Shown: positions 16,754 to 25,885 of the stretch, one piece after another
Layout: each line of letters opens with the position of its first letter
Numbering within the stretch: the stretch's first letter is position 1
Assembly: GCF_002959895.1 (NCBI RefSeq)
Contig: NZ_PPDD01000012.1
Location: 62,001 to 126,000 of the forward strand
Source: Veillonella infantium
GTDB taxonomy: Bacteria; Bacillota; Negativicutes; Veillonellales; Veillonellaceae
Direction of reading: 5' to 3'
DNA length: 64,000 nt
Position numbers and translations under genes: made by a program
The notes under the pieces: model-generated
Seen by the model: only the letters and a program-made list of their open reading frames with translations
The model's database searches: none
What the model was told of the DNA's origin: nothing

Positions 16754-16782
16754 ATTGTAAACGTTCGTGTATAAATTGTCAA
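16754..16782 (-). promoter_or_regulatory. bioB: bioB promoter
   Basis: On the minus strand TTGACA (16782-16777), 17 bases, TACAAT (16759-16754). Transcription should start near 16747. Confidence 0.75.
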
Positions 16783-16806
16783 CTTAATGTATTTTTAAGT
16801 TAACAA
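16776..16806. promoter_or_regulatory. BirA-type biotin operator upstream of bioB
   Basis: TTGTCAAC (16776-16783), 15 bases, GTTAACAA (16799-16806). This fits the Gram-positive BirA box TTGTTAAC-N15-GTTAACAA with one change, and the arms extend to 11 bases with one mismatch. It overlaps the -35 box of the bioB promoter, so a biotin-loaded repressor would block polymerase. The remainder of 16807-17012 shows no other feature. Confidence 0.75.
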
Positions 16807-17012
16807 AAATGTCGCAGTAGGTTTTAGACCATTTTAAATACAGGTAAGGCCTATAGTTTGAATCTAATGGGAGATACTATATTTTAGTATCTATTTAGAT
16901 AGATTGATTGATAGTTATTTTTAAGTAATCTTTACGGTTTTGTAGTATAATAAAATATTGTAATTACTATATATAACTATAATAAAAGTACTAATACAAG
17001 GAGTGGATATAG

Positions 17013-18284
17013 ATGCAGCCATTTCGATTTATACACTGTGGTGACCTGCATTTAGGGGCACCCTTTCAATACGCTACAGGTATTAGCCGCGCCGTTGATC
17101 GTGCCGTGAGCGAAGCTACCTATGTAGCCTTTGATACAATTATTGACACTGCTATTGATGAGCATGTTCATGCTGTTGTCATCGCTGGTGATATTTATAA
17201 TAGCGAAGATCATAATCTAGAAGCACAGGTGCGCTTTGTGCGCGCCATGTATCGTTTGGCGGAACATCGCATTGCAGTATATATGGTGCAAGGTAATCAT
17301 GACCCTGCTGAAAGCTGGAAGGCGCAACTGCAAATGCCAGATAATGTGCATGTATTCTCTAGTGAACAAGTACAACGTTTTCCATTAATTGTTAACAATA
17401 TAGAAATTGGTGGCGTTTACGGCATTAGCTGTGGCCATGGTAATGAAAGCGACAATTATGCGCGCCAATACCGTGCCTTTGAACGTGATGAGTTTTCTTT
17501 GGCTGTCATGCACGGCACAGTCGGTTCTAGTGCAGGCTCTGAAAACCATAATGTGACCGGCCCGTGCAGTTTAACTGATCTTGCAGAAGCGGCTATGGAT
17601 TATTGGGCGTTAGGACATATTCACAAATCTCAAGTTCTTAGCGAGGAACCTCTTGTTGTTTATTCCGGTAATCCCCAAGGTTTACACCGCAAAGAAATAG
17701 GCCCTAAGGGGTGCTATCTCGTCTCTGTATCCCATAATGGTCATTGCGAACCTCGATTTATTGAGACCAGTGCTATCCGTTTTGAAGAAATCAAAATTGA
17801 TATTGCAGGCATGAAAACTGAAGCAGAATTCTTAGAAATTTTACGCCATAAAAAAGAAAACTTGCGTAAACAGTATAAGAAAAATATTTTGCTTTCCATT
17901 GTTCTCGTAGGCACAGGTCCATTGCATCGTTTATGTACACAAGAAGGTGTGCGCAAATTATGGTTGCAAGAGTCTCAAAGTGAAGAGAAAAGCAAGTCTA
18001 TATTTGTTATGCCTTATCGCATGATGTGTAATACGCGACCTAGCATTAATTTGGCTGAACGTAGATTGTTATCCGATGTAGTAGGGGATTATTTACGCGC
18101 CTATGATGGTATGGTTGATGGCAATGCGGTACAGACGGTACGTCAAATTTTGGCAGAACGACCTGAGTTTAAACGCTTAGGTGTATATGCCGATTTGTTG
18201 AGTGATGAATTATTGCTTCGCGCCTTGAAGCGCTGTGAAATTGAAGGTGTTACTGTATTGATGGGGGCTAACGATGAACATTAA
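17013..18284 (+). CDS. SbcD/YhaO-like DNA repair metallophosphoesterase
   Basis: This 423-residue nuclease subunit pairs with the following SMC-like ATPase. Calcineurin-type phosphoesterase motifs are in order: GDLHLG (about 11-16), AGDIYNSED, QGNHDP, VMHGTVGSS and LGHIHKSQ. The C-terminal part (from about 265) is the charged region typical of YhaO. AGGAG precedes ATG 17013. It overlaps the ATPase gene by 11 bases, which implies coupled translation. The pair is a Mre11/Rad50-like complex acting on DNA ends by family knowledge; YhaO/YhaN of Bacillus subtilis is the closest layout I can recall. Confidence 0.88.
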   Translation: MQPFRFIHCGDLHLGAPFQYATGISRAVDRAVSEATYVAFDTIIDTAIDEHVHAVVIAGDIYNSEDHNLEAQVRFVRAMYRLAEHRIAVYMVQGNHDPAESWKAQLQMPDNVHVFSSEQVQRFPLIVNNIEIGGVYGISCGHGNESDNYARQYRAFERDEFSLAVMHGTVGSSAGSENHNVTGPCSLTDLAEAAMDYWALGHIHKSQVLSEEPLVVYSGNPQGLHRKEIGPKGCYLVSVSHNGHCEPRFIETSAIRFEEIKIDIAGMKTEAEFLEILRHKKENLRKQYKKNILLSIVLVGTGPLHRLCTQEGVRKLWLQESQSEEKSKSIFVMPYRMMCNTRPSINLAERRLLSDVVGDYLRAYDGMVDGNAVQTVRQILAERPEFKRLGVYADLLSDELLLRALKRCEIEGVTVLMGANDEH

Positions 18285-21156
18285 ACGCATACGATTTGAT
18301 GAATTTGGCCCGTATCGCAACTGGTCTTTCACTACGGGAAATCATGGTGTTCAGCTCATGTATGGACCTAATGAAAGTGGCAAAACCTCTTTGCTTGAAG
18401 GGATGCGCACACTTCTATTTGGTGGTACTCATAAGGCTTATGGTCCTATGACGGGTGCCCTCGATGTAGAGCGTAATGGTGAAAGCTACTACATTGGTCG
18501 TAAGGGTAAACAACTAGACTTTTACAGTCCAGGAAATCCAGCCATTCATGAGGAGCCAGCTCAACACTGGTGGCATGGTATCGACAAAAAGACATATAAC
18601 CGCATTTTTGCATTGACCCTTGATGATTTACAAGGCCTCGATGTTCTACAAGAGGTAGAGGTTAGGTCTCGTTTCTTCGGCGCTGAAGGGGGCGAGCATT
18701 TAGGCTCTGTCGTAAAAGATGTGGAAAAAGGCGCTACTGATCTATTAGTAGCTTCCTCGAATGGTAAACGCCGCATCAATGTATTGATGGATGAGCTTAA
18801 AGAAAATCGTCAAAAGTTAAGCCATTTAGCCGAACATGAAACGCAATATGTAGAATTGCAAAAAGCCTTTCACAGTACGGAACAGACTGAAGCAGAATTA
18901 CAAGGTCAGTTGCAAGAGTGGAAGGAATACCGCGATGGTATAGACGTCGTATTGCGCGCATGGGATACGTATCGCCGTAGCGAAGAAGCGCGTATGCATA
19001 TGCAACAGTACAATAGTGAGCTTGCCTTGAGTCGTGATGAGTTCCTTCGTATCGATGAGGAAATCAAACGAGCTCGAGATAATATGCAGTTGTGGCAGGA
19101 AAAGGAAGCGGCCTTGATGCCAGCTAACTTTAGCCCAGATAGTCCATTTGGTACGTATGGTCAAGATATTGAAGACCTTATTCAACAAGGCGCCAAGTGG
19201 GAACAATTGCGCCGGGAGTGTGAAGAAGGGGATGCGTATATCTTTAAGGTACGAGAACAATTAGAGTTTTCTCGTTCTATGCATTCTGCGTGGCGTGATG
19301 ATGAGCCGATGGCTGATGATGTGAATTGGTTTGAAGGAGAGCGCTTAGCAAGTCGCTTGCGCACTGCTAAAGATCAATTATTACATTGGCAAGATCGCAA
19401 GCCTGCTGAGGCTTCTGATGATTTGCCAGTAGCCAATCTCGACGGAGCATCGTTACCAAATTACAGCGAAGAGGATTTGGCGAAAAAAGAGCATCTCGAA
19501 CGTGAACTAGAGCTTATCTTGATGGATATTGATCGAGTTACAGAGAAACGGGATAGCTATGGTCCTGATGCACAACCGACCAATTTGCCAAAGTGGTTAC
19601 AACGCATTAGTGGCGTAGCTGCAGTGATTGGCGTTTTGCTCGTATTAGCAGGCTTATTAGTATTAGAGTCTGTACTCTATACGATTGGCGGCTTTATACT
19701 ATTAATCCTATCTATGGCATTGTTCTGGTATGCTACATGGAGACGTCATAACGGCAATTCTGATGTGTCTAAACTGAATTATGAGTTACAAATCTTGTCA
19801 TCTCGTAAATCTGATGTAGAGCATCAGCTAGAGGCAATCATTAAAGCCGCAACACCTGTAGCGAGCCCAATTCCATCCATAGAGGGTGCAGCACATCTTG
19901 ATCGTTGGGTCCAAGAAGGTCATACGTTGCAAGCTATTTATGATGAAGCCCTTGCAGCTTGGCAGAATTGGTTGCCTCAAGGTGCGGCGAAGAGCCTTAA
20001 CGAAGATGATTTCTTTGGTCTCAAACAAGAGTATGATCAATATCATGAACAATTACGCACCATTGAAGGCTATGAAAAGCGATTAGCTGAGCATAAAGAA
20101 GGGTTGCGCGTTATTGAAGACCAAGCGATGACATTGTGGTATAACCTTGGTGTGGAGGCGCCTGTATCTCCTACAGAGTTAAAACGTATTTATAACCAAT
20201 ACAAAAACTTCCAACAAAATAAAATTGTATGGGAACAAAAGGAAGCACAACGTAAAAGCTTCCGCAATGAGTACGATAATTGGCACCGCAAAGAAAAAGA
20301 ATTACTACTTCGTCAACAAGAGCTCTTGCACAAGGCGGGTATGGAAAGCTCCAACGAGTATCGTCAACATCTTATTGATGAAGACCAATACAAGCAATGG
20401 CAAACCATTTACAAACAAAGTCAGGTTCAGTTAGATTTATTAGCTCCTGATGCGGAGAATAGAGATTTATTCTATCGCCGCTTGCGTGAAGGCAATAAGG
20501 ATAATTGGCTTGATGAATTAGCTCATTCTGAACGAGAAATAGCATCCATTGAAGATAAGTTGGCAATCTTATATGAGCGCCGTGGTCAAATTGTGGAGTC
20601 TATGCGTGCCCTAGGTTCTGACCAAGAGCAACACCAAATGCTTCAAGAACGTGAAGCATTACAAAATGAACTAGAAGCTGCTCTTGAGGATTGGGCTACA
20701 CAAGTGTTGATGAGTCACTGCATGGATAAGGCTCAACAATCGTACGAGCAAGAAAAACAGCCTCATATGCTAGAACTTGCATCTTCTTATATAGAACGGT
20801 TAACTGGTGGTATGTATACCTTTGATGTTCTTGGTATCAACGAAGGCGTAGCCTTGGTTAATGGCAATGGAGAGCGATTAGAGCTTAAGTACTGGTCTAG
20901 CGGCTTGGCTGACCAAGTATACTTGGCATTGCGATTAGCACTAGCGAAGGTATTTTCTTACCAAGTTGAATCCTTGCCAATCATATTAGATGATATTCTT
21001 GTGCGCTTTGATGAAAACCGTCAACGTAGCGCGTTAGAATTATTAGCTGAAATCGGAAAGAACCAACAAATCTGGCTATTCACGTGCCAACGTTCTGTAT
21101 TTGATATGGCTCAATCTATTACAGGCATTGATTGCCATAGATTGAGTCGTAATTAA
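18274..21156 (+). CDS. YhaN-like SMC/Rad50-type ATPase with central membrane segments
   Basis: This 960-residue ATPase is the partner of the upstream nuclease. Walker A is YGPNESGKTSLLEG (about 30-43), followed by long coiled coils (about 170-420 and 560-800). The ABC-type signature is SSGLADQVYLALRLALAK and Walker B is LPIILDDILVRFDENRQR near the C-terminus. Unlike Rad50 it has no zinc-hook CxxC in the middle. Instead two hydrophobic helices (VAAVIGVLLVLAGLLVLES and YTIGGFILLILSMALFWYA, about 448-490) should anchor it in the membrane, as in YhaN. The nuclease complex may therefore act at the membrane. Confidence 0.87.
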   Translation: MNIKRIRFDEFGPYRNWSFTTGNHGVQLMYGPNESGKTSLLEGMRTLLFGGTHKAYGPMTGALDVERNGESYYIGRKGKQLDFYSPGNPAIHEEPAQHWWHGIDKKTYNRIFALTLDDLQGLDVLQEVEVRSRFFGAEGGEHLGSVVKDVEKGATDLLVASSNGKRRINVLMDELKENRQKLSHLAEHETQYVELQKAFHSTEQTEAELQGQLQEWKEYRDGIDVVLRAWDTYRRSEEARMHMQQYNSELALSRDEFLRIDEEIKRARDNMQLWQEKEAALMPANFSPDSPFGTYGQDIEDLIQQGAKWEQLRRECEEGDAYIFKVREQLEFSRSMHSAWRDDEPMADDVNWFEGERLASRLRTAKDQLLHWQDRKPAEASDDLPVANLDGASLPNYSEEDLAKKEHLERELELILMDIDRVTEKRDSYGPDAQPTNLPKWLQRISGVAAVIGVLLVLAGLLVLESVLYTIGGFILLILSMALFWYATWRRHNGNSDVSKLNYELQILSSRKSDVEHQLEAIIKAATPVASPIPSIEGAAHLDRWVQEGHTLQAIYDEALAAWQNWLPQGAAKSLNEDDFFGLKQEYDQYHEQLRTIEGYEKRLAEHKEGLRVIEDQAMTLWYNLGVEAPVSPTELKRIYNQYKNFQQNKIVWEQKEAQRKSFRNEYDNWHRKEKELLLRQQELLHKAGMESSNEYRQHLIDEDQYKQWQTIYKQSQVQLDLLAPDAENRDLFYRRLREGNKDNWLDELAHSEREIASIEDKLAILYERRGQIVESMRALGSDQEQHQMLQEREALQNELEAALEDWATQVLMSHCMDKAQQSYEQEKQPHMLELASSYIERLTGGMYTFDVLGINEGVALVNGNGERLELKYWSSGLADQVYLALRLALAKVFSYQVESLPIILDDILVRFDENRQRSALELLAEIGKNQQIWLFTCQRSVFDMAQSITGIDCHRLSRN

Positions 21157-21194
21157 ATATTGATTGCCACTGATTAAGTCATAACTAAATTGAA

Positions 21195-21225
21195 CCCCTG
21201 TGAAGGTGTTTAGCTTTCACAGGGA
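21195..21225 (+). terminator. Stem-loop after the YhaN-like gene
   Basis: CCCTGTGAA (21196-21204) pairs with TTCACAGGG (21216-21224). No run of T follows, so termination is uncertain. Confidence 0.4.
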
Positions 21226-21319
21226 ATATTCATAGTGATGATATATGTGATGTAACTAAAGTAACTGTTTTAGTTATCATAGTGTGTTAGTATAAATTAG
21301 AAAGAAAGGGGTTGAGTAC

Positions 21320-22363
21320 TTGAATACAGCATATTTAGATATGATCCAAGGTAAGAACCCTGGTGTAACACCTGTGTGGTATATGCGCCAAGCTGGGCGT
21401 AGCCAAGCGGAATACCGCAAAATCAAAGAAAAATATACGCTCTTTGAAATTACAAAAGAGCCTGAGTTGTGTGCTCGTGTTACAGAGCTACCTGTAAAAG
21501 AATACGGCGTAGATGCAGCTATCCTTTATAAGGACATTATGAGCCCTATGGTAGGCATGAATGTAAACGTAGAGCTCAAGGCTGGTGTAGGCCCTGTGTT
21601 TAATACACCAATTCGCTCCATGGCTGATGTAGATAAATTAGCTACCTTTGATCCTACAAAGGTAGATTATATTGGAAAAACGATTACTCTATTAACATCT
21701 GGTATGCTCGATGTACCGCTCATTGGGTTCTGTGGCGCACCATTTACGATTGCGTCTTACCTCATCGAAGGGGGACCAACAAAGAATTATAATAAGACCC
21801 GTGGCATGCTCATCGGTGCACCAGATGTGTGGAATGCATTGATGACAAAGTTAGCAGATATGTCCATTGAATATTTGTCTATGCAAGCTGAAGCCGGTGC
21901 GAACGCACTACAAATCTTCGACTCTTGGGTTGGTGCAGTGAATGCGGACCAATATAAACAAGGTATTTATCCTCATATGGAACGCATTATTAAGACTGTA
22001 AAGGAGAGATACCCTCACTTGCCTATGGCCATGAATGGTGTTGGTACGGATCATCTCGTATCTATTTGGTCTCATTTGCCATTGAATGTAATCGCTCTTG
22101 ATTGGCGTAGCTCCATCGTTATGGCTAATGAACGAGGCGTAACACAAACGGTACAAGGTAATCTCGATCCAGCCTACTTATTCGCTGATGAAAAAACATT
22201 AGCTCACGAAGTGGATCGCATCTTACTTGATGGTGTTCGTTATGGCCGTCATATCTTTAACTTAGGTCATGGCGTATTCCCCGAGGCAGATCCTAAAAAG
22301 CTTCATTGGCTTACAGACTATGTACATGAACGCAGTCGTGAATTATGGGCACAAGAGGGGTAA
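21320..22363 (+). CDS. hemE: Uroporphyrinogen decarboxylase
   Basis: The enzyme decarboxylates uroporphyrinogen III to coproporphyrinogen III. The 347-residue chain contains the N-terminal signature VWYMRQAGRSQAEYR, the catalytic Asp in ILYKDIMSP, FCGAPFTIASYLIEGG, and a C-terminal FNLGHGVFPEADPK. The start codon is TTG at 21320, behind AAAGGGG; no ATG lies nearby in frame. It is the first gene of hemE-hemH-hemY, with HemH starting 4 bases after its stop. No promoter was obvious besides the AT-rich 21240-21300 region. Confidence 0.95.
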   Translation: MNTAYLDMIQGKNPGVTPVWYMRQAGRSQAEYRKIKEKYTLFEITKEPELCARVTELPVKEYGVDAAILYKDIMSPMVGMNVNVELKAGVGPVFNTPIRSMADVDKLATFDPTKVDYIGKTITLLTSGMLDVPLIGFCGAPFTIASYLIEGGPTKNYNKTRGMLIGAPDVWNALMTKLADMSIEYLSMQAEAGANALQIFDSWVGAVNADQYKQGIYPHMERIIKTVKERYPHLPMAMNGVGTDHLVSIWSHLPLNVIALDWRSSIVMANERGVTQTVQGNLDPAYLFADEKTLAHEVDRILLDGVRYGRHIFNLGHGVFPEADPKKLHWLTDYVHERSRELWAQEG

Positions 22364-22367
22364 GCTA

Positions 22368-23267
22368 GTGAACATCGAGAAAAAAGGATTATTATTCTTA
22401 TCCTATGGTAGCCCTTCAAGTAAGGATGATTTAGTGCCATACATGACGAGTATTCGTCATGGTCGCGTACCGACCGATGCTGAAGTTGCAAATCTTACCC
22501 ATCGTTATGATGTCATTGGTCAGTGGTCCAACGTAGAATTACAAACGATGGCAGAATGTCAATATAATAGACTGCTTATTTTGTTGCCATCCATACCATC
22601 GGCTATTGGATATCTTCATATGAAGCCGTCCATTGCTGATGCGGTAGATGCATTAGTCAAACAAGGTGTAGAGCATATTATCGCTATTGTAACGGCTCCA
22701 TTCTTTACGTCTCTTGGTACTGGCGCTTATGAGAAACAAGTACAGGCTGCAATTGGTGACCTTCAAGGTGTAACCTTTGATGTTATTCGTGCTTGGTGGG
22801 ATCAACCTTCCTTTATCGAGTATTGGGTAAAAGCAGTTTCAGACTGCATCAATGACACTAAAGATGTATTTGTCATTTTTAGTGCTCATAGCATACCTCT
22901 TATTAATAGTCATAATGCAGACTCTTATGCTTTGGCCTTAGAGGAAAGTGCAAAAGAAATCGCTCAACGTTGCGATTTAGAACAGTGGTCTGTAGCTTGG
23001 CAGAGCGCAGCCCCTCATGGGCAATGGTTAGGGCCAACCGTAGCGGAAGCAATCAATCAAGCTTTGCGTAGTGGTGCGATACATATAGCCTTTGTACCAT
23101 TTGGCTTTGTAAGCAATCATGTAGAGGTGTTGTACGATAATGATGTAGAGTGCAAAGAACTCGTTGATGCTGGCGGCGCTGTATATATGCGTGCAGAAAT
23201 GCCGAATTGTGATGAAACATTCTTGCAAGCGATGGCGAGTGCAATAATAGAAAGGATTCATTCGTGA
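22368..23267 (+). CDS. hemH: Ferrochelatase (coproporphyrin ferrochelatase type)
   Basis: The enzyme inserts Fe(II) into the porphyrin. I chose GTG 22368, 4 bases after the hemE stop with GAGGGG before it, giving 299 residues; an in-frame start at 22269 would lie inside hemE. Family marks are FLSYGSP at the N-terminus, the active-site FSAHSIP, WQSAAPHGQWLGPTV and the C-terminal VPFGFVSNHVEVLYDNDVE with its catalytic Glu. With hemQ downstream, the substrate is most likely coproporphyrin III rather than protoporphyrin. It overlaps hemY by 4 bases (GTGA). Confidence 0.92.
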   Translation: MNIEKKGLLFLSYGSPSSKDDLVPYMTSIRHGRVPTDAEVANLTHRYDVIGQWSNVELQTMAECQYNRLLILLPSIPSAIGYLHMKPSIADAVDALVKQGVEHIIAIVTAPFFTSLGTGAYEKQVQAAIGDLQGVTFDVIRAWWDQPSFIEYWVKAVSDCINDTKDVFVIFSAHSIPLINSHNADSYALALEESAKEIAQRCDLEQWSVAWQSAAPHGQWLGPTVAEAINQALRSGAIHIAFVPFGFVSNHVEVLYDNDVECKELVDAGGAVYMRAEMPNCDETFLQAMASAIIERIHS

Positions 23268-24973
23268 ATGTAACAATAGTGGGCGGTGGCCTAACAGGAT
23301 TGACAGCGGCTTATTATTTAGGCCGTGCAAAGCCGGACTGGACCATTACTCTTTATGAACAAGCACCACGATTTGGTGGGAAAATACAAACACAACGCGT
23401 CGATGACTTCGTAGTAGAGCTGGGACCTGATTCTTACTTAGGCCGTAAAACGGAAATGACGGATCTCGTCTATGATCTCGGCTTAGGGGACACCCTTGTA
23501 TCGAATGAAACAGGGCAAGCCTTTGTGTATGACAAAGGTTCTATTCATCCTATTCCAGGGGGCTCTATCATGGGCATCCCTACGGAAATGATGCCTTTTG
23601 TGAAAGCAACGCTTATTTCTTGGCCTGGCAAATTGCGAGCTGGTTTAGATTACTTTAAAAAGCCGTATCAGCTCGATAAAAATGGTGACGTATCCATTGG
23701 TCATTTCTTTCAATACCATTTAGGTCAAGAAATGATGGATAAACTCATCGAGCCTTTATTGGCAGGTATCTATGGCGGCGACATTTATAAAATTAGCTTG
23801 TTATCTACATTCCCTCATTTTATTCAAGTAGAACAAAAATATGGGAATATGGTAAAAGGCATGATGGCTGCTAAGATGGGCCACTCTAAAGCGGGGGTTA
23901 CTAAAGCGGCTAAAGGCGCCGTAGCTGAAGGCGACGTACCGCGTGCTGGTAAAGGGACTATGACAGACCGTCAATTCGAAAGTCATGAAGCTAAGTCTAC
24001 TAAAGCACAAGCAGATATGGCGAGCCGAAAGGGGACAGCAGCTCAATCTGGTATGTTCCGCCAGTTAACAGGTGGTCTTGAAAGCGTGATTACCGCTATT
24101 GTTGATGCTATGCCTAGTAATGTGCACTTGCATACAGGGACACTAGTTTCTAATATTCGCTATGTTGAAGGTATGTATGCTATCGATGTGGTGAAGTCTG
24201 GAAACGATGCTTGTGGCTGTGAAGCTAATGCTAGTGCTAATGCTAATTTTAATTCTAATTTCAAATCCAATTCCAATTCCATTAAAACTGATTCTATTAA
24301 CGCTGATAATAGGGTTGAAACTAGCAATTCTACTACAGATTTAGCTACAGATTCAGCTACAGAGGTACTTCTTGATAAAGCTCCTGCTATGGCGGATCAT
24401 GTGATTATATCTACACCGCCGGCGACGTATAATCAATGGTTTAAAGATGATGACGGCTTTGATTTCCTGCGCTCCATGGAACAGTCTAGTTGTGCTATTG
24501 CCATTATGGCCTTTGACAAAAGTACATTTGATGGTGAATTAAAAGGTTCGGGCCTCTTGATTACACGCAACACAGATACGCCTCTTACGGCGTGTACTAT
24601 TCTTAATCAAAAATGGCCTCAAACAACGCCTGATGATAAAATTGTATTGCGCGTCTTTATCGGTAAACCAGGCAATGATGTGGTAGAACAATATAGTGAT
24701 GAAGAACTTTCAGAATTAGCAGTAAAAGAAATTCAACGCATTATGAGTTTCTCCACGCAACCAGAATGGGTGCGTATCAATCGTCTTATTCACTGTATGC
24801 CGCAATATAATGTGGGCCATCGCGCAGGGATCACAGCAGTGCGTGAACATGTGGCAAAACACTATCCAAATTTACATCTCATTGGTACACCATTTGATGG
24901 CATCGGTATTCCTGATGGTGTGAAGCAAGCGAAAGAATTAGTACAGTCTATTGTGGATAGTAATGAAAATTAA
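23264..24973 (+). CDS. hemY: Coproporphyrinogen/protoporphyrinogen oxidase (HemY type) with low-complexity insertions
   Basis: This FAD enzyme oxidises coproporphyrinogen III to coproporphyrin III. It starts at GTG 23264, overlapping the hemH stop. The N-terminal FAD motif is VTIVGGGLTGLTAAYYLGR, with VVELGPDSYLGRKTEM after it and LIGTPFDGIGIPDGVKQAKE at the C-terminus. At 569 residues it is about 100 longer than usual. The excess is a Lys/Ala-rich insertion around residues 205-260 (KMGHSKAGVTKAAKGAVAEG onward) and an Asn/Ser/Thr-rich one around 318-365 (ANASANANFNSNFKSNSNS). The frame is open across both, so they should be translated. The function is likely kept because the FAD motifs at both ends are intact. 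Confidence 0.88.
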   Translation: MNVTIVGGGLTGLTAAYYLGRAKPDWTITLYEQAPRFGGKIQTQRVDDFVVELGPDSYLGRKTEMTDLVYDLGLGDTLVSNETGQAFVYDKGSIHPIPGGSIMGIPTEMMPFVKATLISWPGKLRAGLDYFKKPYQLDKNGDVSIGHFFQYHLGQEMMDKLIEPLLAGIYGGDIYKISLLSTFPHFIQVEQKYGNMVKGMMAAKMGHSKAGVTKAAKGAVAEGDVPRAGKGTMTDRQFESHEAKSTKAQADMASRKGTAAQSGMFRQLTGGLESVITAIVDAMPSNVHLHTGTLVSNIRYVEGMYAIDVVKSGNDACGCEANASANANFNSNFKSNSNSIKTDSINADNRVETSNSTTDLATDSATEVLLDKAPAMADHVIISTPPATYNQWFKDDDGFDFLRSMEQSSCAIAIMAFDKSTFDGELKGSGLLITRNTDTPLTACTILNQKWPQTTPDDKIVLRVFIGKPGNDVVEQYSDEELSELAVKEIQRIMSFSTQPEWVRINRLIHCMPQYNVGHRAGITAVREHVAKHYPNLHLIGTPFDGIGIPDGVKQAKELVQSIVDSNEN

Positions 24974-24996
24974 TATTAATAAATAATTATAAGAAA

Positions 24997-25032
24997 AGGC
25001 TCCATATGCTATAATAGTATATGGAGTCTTTT
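24997..25032 (+). terminator. Terminator after hemY
   Basis: GGCTCCATATGCTA pairs with TAGTATATGGAGTC around a short loop, followed by TTTTC. Confidence 0.75.
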
Positions 25033-25093
25033 CGATTCTTAAAGTAAAAGATATATCATTTTAATATAATCACTATAGATAGGAGTGATCACA

Positions 25094-25825
25094 ATGGGAA
25101 AAGCAATCCCTACAGTAGAAGGTTGGCATAGCCAACACATGGTATTCGCTATGGATTTCAGTGCATGGAACTGCTTTACAGATGAAGAAAAAGCAGAAGC
25201 ACGCAACGAATTAAAAGCATTTTTAGCAGATCTTGAAGCTAAACATCAAGCTAAAGAAGGTAGCTATGCATTCTATGATTGCAATGGCGCAAAAGGGGAT
25301 TTGATTCTATGGATCCTTGGTCCATCCCTTGAATACTTGGCACAAGTAGAACGCAAATTCCGTCGTCTTGCGATTGCAAGCGTATTAGTTCAAACATATT
25401 CTTATACATCTGTAACAGAAGTAAGTGCTTACGTTAAAGCTAAACTCGATACAGAAGAAGTTAACCAAAAATTATATCCTCATGTACCTCGTGACAAATA
25501 CATCTGCTTCTATAACATGAGTAAAAAACGTGAAGGTGATGACAACTGGTTCATGCTACCACCACAAGAACGAGGCATGTTGATGAAATCTCACGGTGAA
25601 CTTGGTAAAACATACTTAGACGTTTTATCCGAATTTACAACAGGCGGCTGTGGCCTAGACGACTGGGAATGGGGCATTACAATCTTCAGTAATGATGACA
25701 TCCAATTCAAAAAAATCGTATACGACATGCGCTTTGAAGTAGCTAGTGCAAAATACGGCATCTTCAGCGACTTCTACGTTGGTACCATCATCGACGATGC
25801 ACTACTAGAAGAAATCTTTGGATAA
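25094..25825 (+). CDS. hemQ: Coproheme decarboxylase (HemQ/ChdC, chlorite dismutase-like)
   Basis: The enzyme decarboxylates coproheme twice to give haem b, normally using peroxide. The 243-residue chain shows the HemQ pattern: CFYNMSKKREGDDNWFMLPP (catalytic Tyr before the MSK motif), LMKSHGELGKTY (proximal His), GLDDWEWGITIFS, IVYDMRFEVASAKYG and FYVGTI. I start at ATG 25094, with AGGAG 8 bases upstream; a GTG nine bases earlier is less well placed. It follows the hemE-H-Y operon but sits behind a terminator, so it has its own transcription. Its presence defines the coproporphyrin-dependent route. Confidence 0.9.
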   Translation: MGKAIPTVEGWHSQHMVFAMDFSAWNCFTDEEKAEARNELKAFLADLEAKHQAKEGSYAFYDCNGAKGDLILWILGPSLEYLAQVERKFRRLAIASVLVQTYSYTSVTEVSAYVKAKLDTEEVNQKLYPHVPRDKYICFYNMSKKREGDDNWFMLPPQERGMLMKSHGELGKTYLDVLSEFTTGGCGLDDWEWGITIFSNDDIQFKKIVYDMRFEVASAKYGIFSDFYVGTIIDDALLEEIFG

Positions 25826-25829
25826 TAAA

Positions 25830-25856
25830 AGGGACTGCCAAGCAGTCCCTTTTTCC
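25830..25856 (+). terminator. Terminator after hemQ
   Basis: GGGACTGC (25831-25838) and GCAGTCCC (25842-25849), 3-base loop, then TTTTT. Confidence 0.92.
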
Positions 25857-25885
25857 TTCCCACTAACATGAAGGCTATAATTGTA

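Noticed and set aside
21312-21322. An earlier TTG as hemE start
   Set aside because: That frame meets a stop within four codons; the TTG at 21320 is the only workable start near the ribosome site.
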